The translations under genes and the position numbers were made by a program. 64,000 nucleotides of DNA. It comes from Aureococcus anophagefferens (Eukaryota > Sar > Pelagophyceae > Pelagomonadales > Pelagomonadaceae). Below the pieces are notes generated by a model. It saw only the letters and a program-made list of their open reading frames with translations. It made no database searches and was not told the origin of the DNA. Below, in pieces: positions 56,913 to 64,000 of this stretch (position 1 is the stretch's first letter; every line of letters starts with the position of its first letter). The DNA lies in assembly GCF_000186865.1 (NCBI RefSeq), contig NW_008705567.1, positions 682,043 through 746,042 on the forward strand, written 5' to 3'.

Positions 56913-57905
56913 TTACTGCTGGGCGCAGTCGGCCTCGTTGCCGCCGTTCTCGGAGAACTTGCCCTGCGCGGACTCGACCCAGGCCGTGACCTCCTTGGCG
57001 AGCTTCTTGTTCTCGCGCAGCGCGCGCTTCTTCGCCGCCTCGACGTCGCGGTTTAGAGCGACGACGTTCTTGTCCGCGGGCGCGAGATCCGCCGCGGCCT
57101 TGGCGTCGCGGAGGGCCTGCTTCAGGTGCTTCTGCTGGAGGTGGGCGCGCGCCCGGAGGATCTTCGTCGTGACGAGGTGGTGCTCCAGGAGCTCGTCGAA
57201 GGCCGCGATGCCGCCCGCGAGCGTGCAGCACGACACCGCGTCCTTCGCGCGGTCCGCGCGCGTCGCGCACCGCGCGAGGTTCAGGTACGTCGTCAGCTGG
57301 ATGGCCCGGCCCTCGGGCTTCGGCGCGACGACCGCCAGGATGCGCTTCCGCGAGATCTCGTCGTCGTCCTCGCCGCCGTCGTCGTACATGACGTCCACCG
57401 TCTTTTCGTCGTCGTCGACGCCGCTGACCGTGCCCACGCGGAGCGCGCCGTTGGAGTTGACCTCCACGAGGGCGCCGACGCCCAGCGGGTAGAGCCGCTT
57501 GAGCACGCCCAGGGCCGCCTTGTAGTGGCCCGACGCCGCGACGTAGTCCTTGGCCTGGAAGAGCCGCGAGCCGCGCGCTTTACACTCGCCCGCGGCCTCC
57601 ACGGAGTCCTTCGCCGGGGCCGGCGGCGCCACCTCGAAGTCGAGGAGGGCGCTGCAGGCGCCCGACGGCACCGTCGCCTCGGTCGCGTCTTCGTAGACGA
57701 CCTCGACGGTGCCCGCGGCCGCGTCGAGGTCCGAGACCATCGCTTTCACGCACGCGTCGCCGCGCGGCGCGCGGACGCTGTTCCCCACCTTGAGGAGTTT
57801 GGACTCCGCGGCCATGGTCTCGGCCTTCTCGACGAGGTCCGCGAGCTTCCGCAGCGTCGCCGGCGACAGGTCGCCGCCGAGCACCTGCGCCTTCAGGGCC
57901 TCCAT
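56913..57905 (-). CDS. TPR co-chaperone-like protein with Tudor/SH3-like inserts
   Basis: The 330-residue protein (ATG 57905, MEALKAQVLG) has a three-repeat TPR unit: CKARGSRLFQAKDYVAASGH, TYLNLARCATRADRAKDAVS and ARAHLQQKHLKQALRDAKAA. It is split by a small barrel-like insert (GALVEVNSNGALRVGTVSGV). A similar one stands at the N-terminus (GNSVRAPRGDACVKAMVSDL, then GTVEVVYEDATEATVP). The TPR layout resembles FKBP/CNS1-type co-chaperones, but no isomerase domain is present. Confidence 0.75.
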   Translation of the reverse strand: MEALKAQVLGGDLSPATLRKLADLVEKAETMAAESKLLKVGNSVRAPRGDACVKAMVSDLDAAAGTVEVVYEDATEATVPSGACSALLDFEVAPPAPAKDSVEAAGECKARGSRLFQAKDYVAASGHYKAALGVLKRLYPLGVGALVEVNSNGALRVGTVSGVDDDEKTVDVMYDDGGEDDDEISRKRILAVVAPKPEGRAIQLTTYLNLARCATRADRAKDAVSCCTLAGGIAAFDELLEHHLVTTKILRARAHLQQKHLKQALRDAKAAADLAPADKNVVALNRDVEAAKKRALRENKKLAKEVTAWVESAQGKFSENGGNEADCAQQ

Positions 57906-57946
57906 GTGATGCGGTTTACGCGGCGCTCGTCGTAATTTTTTTCGCG

Positions 57947-58729
57947 TTGTGTTTCGGCTGGGGCTCGACGCGACGGCTGCGGCGCTGCGAACGAGAGCTC
58001 GCGCTGCTGCGGCGCCTGCGCGCGCTCGTAGGACCGCGAAGTCGACTGTGGCAGATAGCCGCGGAGCTTGCCGCTCCTGCTCCGCGGAGAGGGCGGGGGT
58101 CTGTGCCCTCGCTGTGCCGGCCGCGACGCACACGGGTCCGCGGCGTCCCCTTCGACGTCGAGTACATGGCGGACAAGCTCTTCGCGGCCTTCACGCTCAG
58201 CCGCCGCCGCGGCCAGAGGGAGGGGAGCTCCTACACTGGCACAAATCCCGGGCCGCCAACGGCGGCCCGCCGCGGCGGGGCTCGCGGCGGAGCCGCCGCG
58301 CCGGACGGAGGAAAGAGGCCAGGCTCCGTTCCCCAAGTCATCGGATGGACATAGCGCTCGTCACAGCGAGGGCAATCTCCCTCCCCGCGCTCCGTGCCAC
58401 CGAGCAGCAGGAGGTCCATGTGGAGCATCGACCCCTTCTCTCTGCTTTGCGGACCCTGGCCGCGCGCGCCGCGGTCACGGTCACTAGTGACGGTCTACGA
58501 CCGGCCGGAGAACCGCGGCGAGGTGGGCAGCGTCGGCGTCGTGTCCATGGTGTCGCCGCCGTGCACCGAGCCGGGCAACCTGTGGAAGGGCATCTGTGAC
58601 GCCACGGCGCCGGGGCAGCATACCCTGGTCCAGGCGACCGCGCTGAACCGCGCGCCGGCGGCGCTGGGCGGCTGGCTCTTGATGGTCCCCTCCGCGACCG
58701 CCGCGCGGACGGCGGGCTGTCCCGCCTAG
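57947..58729 (+). CDS. Doubtful spliced gene
   Basis: Two same-frame segments look somewhat protein-like: one with VRGVPFDVEYMADKLFAAFT (stop at 58352-58354), another with VTVYDRPENRGEVGSVGVV and NLWKGICDATAPGQHTL, stopping at 58729. A short intron around 58240-58480 could join them, but no splice pair is clearly best. Otherwise 57906-58906 is upstream sequence of the flanking genes. Confidence 0.25.
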
Positions 58730-58906
58730 CCCCACCGCTCGCATCGTGGGCACGGGGTGAAGCGCGCTGCACACCCGCCGCCCCAGCCCCGAATCGCCGG
58801 GCACTCAACCCAGCACCATCACTGTGACCATGCAGCGCGACCTCGACCTCGAGCGGCCCGGGCGGGCCGAGGCCGCGCGGCAAGAAACAGCTCATTCAGC
58901 GACAGC

Positions 58907-60061
58907 ATGCGCGCATCGCGGCTGGTCCTCGGCCGCGCCGTGCGGCAGCGCGCCGTCGCCGCGCGGCGGCCGCAGGTGCCGCGCGCGCCCGTGCGCCTGC
59001 TGTCGGCGAAGGCGCCGGAGGAGAAGACGGCCGCGGCCGAGAAGGAGCCGAGCGCCGAGGAGCCCGAGGACGAGGCCGCGGAGTCGTCGCCGTCCATCGG
59101 GAAGCGCCTCATCGACGGCTGGGAGGCGCTGTCGGCGCGGGCGCGCACGCTCGACGCGAAGGAGGTCGCGCGCATCGCCGAGGGCGAGCTCCGGCAGGCC
59201 TACGCGGAGCTCACGGGCGCGGATCGCGGCAGCGTGCTGAAGACGTCCGTCACGTTCCACGACGACGCCGCGGCGCCCGCCGCCGACGGCGCCGACGAGG
59301 TCGACGAGCGCGAGAAGCAGCTCCTGGTCATCGACGCGCGCGACAACTGGGAGAAGCTCCGCGCGCGGCTCAAAGAAGCCCCGATCATCTCCGACATCCT
59401 CAAGGGCGCGGGCAAGGCGCGCGACGCGGCCGCGGCGACGGCGGCGGGCCGCGCGGCGGCGGCGGGGCGGGACCGCGTGAACGACAAGATCGAGGACGCG
59501 CGCGAGTTCTGGGAGACGAGCCAGAACCCGCTCGTCTACCAGGCGTCGTCGATCGTCGACGCCGTGACGGCGGAGACGGACATGGCCGCGGCGACGCGGG
59601 AGCTGCGGCGGCTGGACCCCCGGTTCTCCATGGAGGTCTGGCGCGACGGCGTCTCCGAGGAGCTCGCGCCGGACTTTGTGGACGCGTTCATCCGCGGCGA
59701 CGCCATCGCGCTCAAGCCCTGGCTCTCCGAGGGCCTCTTCTCGCGGCTCGCGCACGAGATTCGCCTGCGCAAGGAGGAGGGCCTGCGCTACGACGACGCG
59801 CGCATCATGGACGTGGAGAAGATGGAGATCATCGCCGTCCAGGTCGAGGACAACCGCAGCCCCATCGTCGTCTGCCAGTTCATGGCGCAGCAGATCAACT
59901 GCATCCGCAACGCGGAGGGCGAGGTCGTCGAGGGGTCGCCGGGCGACATCCGCGCCTACTTCTACGTCATGGCCTTCCAGCGCGAGTACGACGACGCCGC
60001 CCACGAGCTCGTCTGGAAGGTCGTCGACTTCCAGCTCGGCGGCGGCGAGCCCTACTACTAG
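58907..60061 (+). CDS. TIM44: Mitochondrial import motor subunit TIM44
   Basis: The 384-residue protein has a mitochondrial presequence (MRASRLVLGRAVRQRAVAAR). The Tim44 N-terminal helical region (REFWETSQNPLVYQASSIVD) is followed by the C-terminal Tim44-like domain: MAAATRELRRLDPRFSMEVW, IRGDAIALKPWLSEGLFSRL and IIAVQVEDNRSPIVVCQFMA. Tim44 tethers mtHsp70 to the TIM23 channel on the matrix side. Length is near the family norm. There is no intron. Confidence 0.93.
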   Translation: MRASRLVLGRAVRQRAVAARRPQVPRAPVRLLSAKAPEEKTAAAEKEPSAEEPEDEAAESSPSIGKRLIDGWEALSARARTLDAKEVARIAEGELRQAYAELTGADRGSVLKTSVTFHDDAAAPAADGADEVDEREKQLLVIDARDNWEKLRARLKEAPIISDILKGAGKARDAAAATAAGRAAAAGRDRVNDKIEDAREFWETSQNPLVYQASSIVDAVTAETDMAAATRELRRLDPRFSMEVWRDGVSEELAPDFVDAFIRGDAIALKPWLSEGLFSRLAHEIRLRKEEGLRYDDARIMDVEKMEIIAVQVEDNRSPIVVCQFMAQQINCIRNAEGEVVEGSPGDIRAYFYVMAFQREYDDAAHELVWKVVDFQLGGGEPYY

Positions 60062-60133
60062 GATACCACGTCGTAAGGCGCCGTTTCGCTCGCCCTAACG
60101 CTTCGTCGTCAGGTGCGGTTACGCTCCCCCCCC

Positions 60134-62108
60134 TCACTTCTTTTTGCGCCCCCTCGGCGTGTAGGTGTCGAAGGACGCGAGGACGGCCTTGTACTCCTTC
60201 GTGACGCAGAAGCGCTGGAGGTTGCCGCGGAGGTTGTTGGAGATGCACTTGAGGACCGGGTCGTAGAGGTCCCGGGGCGGCTTCGGGTCGCCCTCGTCGA
60301 CGTCCGCGAAGTACTTCTTGACGTGCTTGTCGGCCTTGGCGGAGATGTTGATGAGCTCCTCCGTGTCCGTCGTGATGAAGCGGTCCCGGATCTGCTTCGC
60401 CAGCGCGTAGGTCTCCGCGGCGGGCGCGCCCGTGTCGATCTTGCCCCGGTATTCCTCGACCATGCCCCAGCAGTGGTAGTTCTCGCTCGAGAACTCGTCG
60501 TCGAGCGTCTTCTTGAGCAGCGGCGCCGTCGACGGGTGGAGGAGCAGCGCGCCCACGGACGCTTTCGTCCCCAGGGCCTTGATCTCGAACTCGGCGGCCA
60601 CGGACGGCGACTGGAGGCAGAGGCTCTGGAAGTTGGAGCCGCAGACGCGCGCGAGCGACGTCGGCGCGGTGGCCGTCACCGTCGCCGCGCGCGGCTCCGA
60701 CCGCACGAGGGCCACCTCGCCGAAGTAGTCGCCCTTGCGGCTCAGGGCCACGTGTAAATTTTCGCCGTCCTCGATCTTCACCGCGCCCTCGATGATGATG
60801 TAGAAGTCGTCGCCCTCGCTGTCCTTCTCGAAGACGACGTCGCCGTCCGACAGATTCACGATGGATAGATCCGCGGTGAACAAGGCGATGGACGCCGGGC
60901 GCATGGAGTTGAACAGCCCCAAATTCATGGCCACGAGCTGCGCGGACAGCCGGTCCTTGATGTAGCCCTGGATCTTCTCCTTGACGTCCGGGAGCTTGAG
61001 GAGCGACTCCTTCATCGCGTCCGACTCGAAGTAGATGAAGAGGCACTCGCTCGCCGTCGTCACGGACGCCGTCGACGAGATGGGCGCTAAACCCTGGTCC
61101 TTGTCCGCCGCGTTCAGCAGGCTCGACTCGCCGAAGAAGTCGCCCGCGAGGAGCTGCCCGACCTCGACGGCCTCCGTTTCGCCCGCGCGCTCGCGCGGCG
61201 ACTTGGACGACGCCTCGCAGGTCACCTTGAGCACGCCGGACAGCACGACGTACAGCCGCGGCACCTTGGCGTGCTGCTCGATGAGCACCGTGTCCGCGGG
61301 CATGGACTGGAAGTGCGCGACGTCCGCCAATTCCTCGAGCGCCTTCTCCGCGACGTCGCGCAGGACCACGACCTTCTTGAGCCAGTTCACGATGGCCGCG
61401 CGCGTGAGCCCCATGAGGTTGTCGCAGAAGAGGCGGCACGCCTCGTGGTCGCGGTTCGCGACGAGCTGGCTCAGGTAGACGTCCTGCGACAGCACGAGGA
61501 CGTGCGTCTTCGCGTCGGCGACGACGTCGACGGGGTACTCGCCCGTGGACTTGTCGCGCTCCTGCTCCACGTTGCGCACGAGCTCCATCATGCCCATCAT
61601 CTCGCCCTGCTCGACGTGCTTGATCACCGGCCGGTCCTTCTTGTGCGTCTTGTCCTCGCCGTGGCAGCTCACCTGGGCAGGACAAGGGAGATTCAAGTTC
61701 GCTTCAACGTGAGTGTTCCGCGCGCGCGCGTTCCGGAAAAAGCATCCACGCTTCGAGGCCGTTCCGAGAGATGATCGCTCGTCCAAAAATCAGCCGAAAC
61801 GAGTGGAAAACGGCCGAGATATGAGCCTTTGAAGTTGGGAATTTCGCTCTCTTGTCCTCGCCGTGGCAGCTCACCATGGTGAGGCCGCCCTTCTCCACGA
61901 TCACCAGGTCGCGCCGCCCGACCTTGTGGTCGAAGACGGAAGCGCCCGCGGGGATGGACTGGCGGTGGAAGAAGGACGCGACCTGCTCCTTGAACTGCTG
62001 GCTCTGCTCCGCGCTGTCCAACCCGTCGAAGCAGCGGAAGATCGGCGTGTGGTCGCAGGCGTCGAGGTACTCGGACCCGTTCGCCGCCTTGCCCTGCCCG
62101 CCGCCCAT
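60134..62108 (-). CDS. Cyclic-nucleotide-binding / RGS fusion, N-myristoylatable
   Basis: Exons 62108-61875 and 61672-60134 (introner intron) give 590 residues. The start MGGGQGKAANGS fits N-myristoylation. Cyclic-nucleotide-binding units follow: an incomplete N-terminal one split by the intron, a middle one (GQLLAGDFFGESSLLNAADK) and one with an intact phosphate-binding cassette (GDYFGEVALVRSEPRAATVT, about 395-415). From about 455 an RGS domain reads LHPSTAPLLKKTLDDEFSSE, AKQIRDRFITTDTEELINIS and LYDPVLKCISNNLRGNLQRF. The tail is basic (PRGRKKK). It suggests cAMP/cGMP-controlled regulation of heterotrimeric G proteins at a membrane. Confidence 0.87.
61674..61849 (+). mobile_element. Introner copy 5 (reverse orientation, atypical flanks)
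   Basis: The body matches the other copies and is reversed relative to its minus-strand gene. The intron is 61874-61673 (202 nt, GT-AG). Instead of 8 bp, the flanking direct repeat is 26 bp (61648-61673 and 61850-61875). The element end nearest the gene's 5' side has lost its last TIR bases (GGGC) and merges with gene sequence at TCTTGTCCT. Splicing gives GLTMVSCHGEDKTHKK. Confidence 0.88.
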
Positions 62109-62590
62109 GGCGGCGCCGAGTGCGCGCGCGCCGTCGCGAGAGCTGCGGCGGTAAGGGCTCGCTTCGCTAAGAACAACGAGTGTGTAAAGGATTGGGTAAA
62201 GTATCCCATCATATGTTTTGTTTGAGGGGCAGCGTCGGCGGCGCGCTTGCGATCATTCGTTCATACGAAGTTCAGGCATTCCGGTGAAAGGCACGGTGAA
62301 TTTGGCCGCCGTTAAAATTCAACATCAGCCGCACCTGGGGCGCCGGAACGTCGCCATTGATGCAGATCAATAAGAGCTTGCTGTGGGGTAACATTGCCCG
62401 GGTCGCTAACCAGCAAGCCTCGGGCAAATCGCGTAAGGCGCGCGAAGGCCGCCGACGAAACGCAGTGAAGCCCCCCGCGCGCCGCTCGCCCCGAAGCCTC
62501 GACGGCGCGCCGCACGCCGCGCCGCCGCACGCGCCGCACGCCGCGCCGCACGCCGCCGCACTCCGCCGGAACGCGCCGCGCCGCCGCGCC
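62109..62590. other. Divergent intergenic region, 482 bp
   Basis: It lies between the CNB/RGS gene and the coiled-coil gene. An AT-richer segment at 62155-62225 (GTGTAAAGG, CATCATATGTTTTG) may hold a core promoter. The frame of the downstream gene stays open back to 62357, but that part is Arg/Pro/His-rich and unlikely to be coding. Confidence 0.45.
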
Positions 62591-63472
62591 ATGCAGACGG
62601 AGACGAAGCGCAAGCCCGCGGCGTCCGCCGCCGCGGCGCCCCGCGCCGACGACGCGCCCCCGGCGCCCGACGCGCCCCTGCGCGTGCCCAAGGTCGCGGG
62701 CGCGCCCGCGCCCGGCGTCCTGCACTGCCTCGTGACGCCGAAGCTCCTCTTCTCGGTTCCCCGCGACGCGAGCTGGCGCGTGGCCGGCGACGTGCCGCAG
62801 GGCGTGCTCCGCGAGGGCTTCTCGCGGCGCTTCCCGCTGACCATCGCGGGGCTGGACCACCTGTCCTTCGAGGCCGTGGGCAAGCGCGCGCTCGGCGCCG
62901 CGGCCGCCGGCGCGGACCCGCCCGCGGTCTACCGCCTCACGTCGTCCGACGAGGCCGAGGAGCGGATCCTGCTGGGCATCCTGCGCGCGCTCGAGCGCGC
63001 CTACGAGAGCAAGCACCGGCTGGCCCTGGACCAGGCGCGCACGGACATGCTGAGCTCGTCGATGACCTTCCAGGTCATGGCGGACGAGATCCGCGCGCGG
63101 CAGGAGGAGTCCAAGGCCAAGTTCGACAAGGAGACGGCCAAGCTCAAGGACAATCTGACGACGACGTCGAAGCGTTTGTTTTTGCTCGAGCACGAGAAGG
63201 ACTCGCTGACGAAGGCCTTCCACTCGTCGACGGAGACGACGCAGCTGCTGCAGAACACGGTCGAGAAGCTGCACCGGGAGAATTTGGAGATGCGCGACCG
63301 CATGGCCAAGCTCGAGAGCCGCCTCGCCGAGGTCTGCGACGGGCGGGGGTTCGCGGACGTCGCGCCCGCGGCGCGGCCGCCCGTCGCGTCCGCGACGTCG
63401 CACACGCAGACGGAGCTCGTCATCCTCGCGCCGTCGGCCGCCGCGGGTGTGTCCGAGACTAAGAGCTCCTAG
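62591..63472 (+). CDS. Coiled-coil protein of unknown function
   Basis: The 293-residue protein from MQTETKRKPAAS has an Ala/Pro-rich N-terminus and a small globular part (LLFSVPRDASWRVAGDVPQG). A strong coiled coil spans about 140-255 (AKFDKETAKLKDNLTTTSKR, LLQNTVEKLHRENLEMRDRM). The Ser/Thr-rich tail has TQTELVIL. No family is recognised. Upstream in-frame ATGs exist, but 62591 begins the non-biased sequence. Confidence 0.7.
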   Translation: MQTETKRKPAASAAAAPRADDAPPAPDAPLRVPKVAGAPAPGVLHCLVTPKLLFSVPRDASWRVAGDVPQGVLREGFSRRFPLTIAGLDHLSFEAVGKRALGAAAAGADPPAVYRLTSSDEAEERILLGILRALERAYESKHRLALDQARTDMLSSSMTFQVMADEIRARQEESKAKFDKETAKLKDNLTTTSKRLFLLEHEKDSLTKAFHSSTETTQLLQNTVEKLHRENLEMRDRMAKLESRLAEVCDGRGFADVAPAARPPVASATSHTQTELVILAPSAAAGVSETKSS

Positions 63473-63614
63473 CGCGCGCGACCGGCCGGGCGCGGCGCAG
63501 CGCGGGTGCCAGCACGTAAGCCAGCACGCTTCCCGAGCAGCAACTCCGACATCAACGAATCCCATATCTTGCACGATAACGCATCGTCGGAGAGCCATCG
63601 TCCCCTCCCCCACG

Positions 63615-64000
63615 ATGGTGGCCATGGACCTCAACGACGGCGACCTGGCGAACCTGAGCGTGGACCTCGGCGGGTCGACGCTGCGGTCCGCGGGCACGCT
63701 CAAGACCGGGCGCCTCGCGACGACGGAGGCCCGCCGCGGCCTCGGGCGGCGGTCCACGGTGTCCATCCCGTCCAAGTTCGAGACCGTGCTCCTGGACCCG
63801 AGCAACGAGTCGAACGCCTTCGGGAACCGCACGCACCGCTTCAAGCGCCAGCTCACGGACCAGCCGGGCCCCGGGGCCTACTACAACAAGCCGACCTTCA
63901 TCCGCGACATGAGCAACTGCGGCTCCGTGAGCCACAAGGGTTCCATCACGTTCGCGAGCTCGTCGACGCGCTTCCGCGACGCGGCGTCGGCCAAGGGCAC
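63615..64000 (+). CDS. STPG-like (sperm-tail PG-rich repeat) protein, 5' part
   Basis: It is open at the window end. The visible 128 residues include FGNRTHRFKRQLTDQPGPGA, the PGPGAYY repeat typical of STPG/SHIPPO proteins, followed by a second repeat start (GSVSHKGSITFASSSTRF). These proteins bind microtubules, often in cilia and flagella. ATG 63615 is used; another Met is at codon 4. Confidence 0.75.
   Translation, partial: MVAMDLNDGDLANLSVDLGGSTLRSAGTLKTGRLATTEARRGLGRRSTVSIPSKFETVLLDPSNESNAFGNRTHRFKRQLTDQPGPGAYYNKPTFIRDMSNCGSVSHKGSITFASSSTRFRDAASAKG

Overview
The window is nuclear DNA from a very GC-rich, gene-dense photosynthetic protist, most likely a stramenopile (heterokont) alga close to the pelagophyte Aureococcus. 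That is an inference. It rests on eukaryotic gene content (PDCD2, POLR3K, TIM44, a JmjC demethylase, a four-domain voltage-gated channel), on a plastid-type RbfA with a signal peptide followed by an A|W transit-peptide boundary typical of heterokont secondary plastids, and on short transposon-derived introns (introners) of the kind reported from Aureococcus. There are no operons. Genes lie on both strands, converging gene pairs often end within 1-12 bp of each other, and intergenic regions are short.

Layout. 0-8 kb: glyoxalase I, a small spliced gene, a calpain-like protein without its catalytic Cys, a GT2-like protein carrying an introner, a hypothetical protein and PDCD2. 8-18 kb: dual-specificity phosphatase, secreted sulfotransferase, a MYND/OB/nucleotidyltransferase-like protein with a giant-virus flavour, an acidic membrane coiled-coil protein, a TPR protein and a sulfatase. 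18-25 kb: a membrane-anchored GlmS-like amidotransferase/SIS protein, a cyclic-nucleotide-binding/RGS fusion ending in a CaaX box, and an ankyrin protein. 25-36 kb: a minisatellite region, CDP-DAG synthase, an MFS transporter, POLR3K, a HIR/stomatin protein with an introner, a spliced FAM32A homologue and a GT61 glycosyltransferase. 36-50 kb: a B9-domain (MKS1-like) protein with an introner, a KDM2/7-like demethylase, a PDZ-like CaaX protein, and a long four-domain EEEE cation channel diverging from an IQ-motif protein. 50-64 kb: a nucleolar-type basic protein, plastid RbfA, a MYND-RING-Sel1 protein, an internally duplicated P-loop-like protein with an introner, F-box-like and TPR/Tudor-like proteins, TIM44, a myristoylatable CNB/RGS protein with an introner, a coiled-coil protein and the start of an STPG (PGPGAY) protein.

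The most notable system is the intron-making element. Five copies of one family of about 192 bp, each but one flanked by an 8-bp target duplication, sit exactly as introns in five genes. Three are in the same orientation as the gene and two are reversed. The duplicated target supplies the 5' splice site (GC in four, GT in one) and the element end supplies the 3' AG. Two unrelated short introns show the same 8-bp duplication. Of sixteen introns I can place by reading frame, thirteen start with GC.

The second theme is signalling: two separate proteins fuse cyclic-nucleotide-binding folds to an RGS domain and carry opposite lipid-anchor signals (C-terminal CaaX versus N-terminal Gly). The same window holds a four-domain channel with an adjacent IQ-motif gene, and a second CaaX protein.
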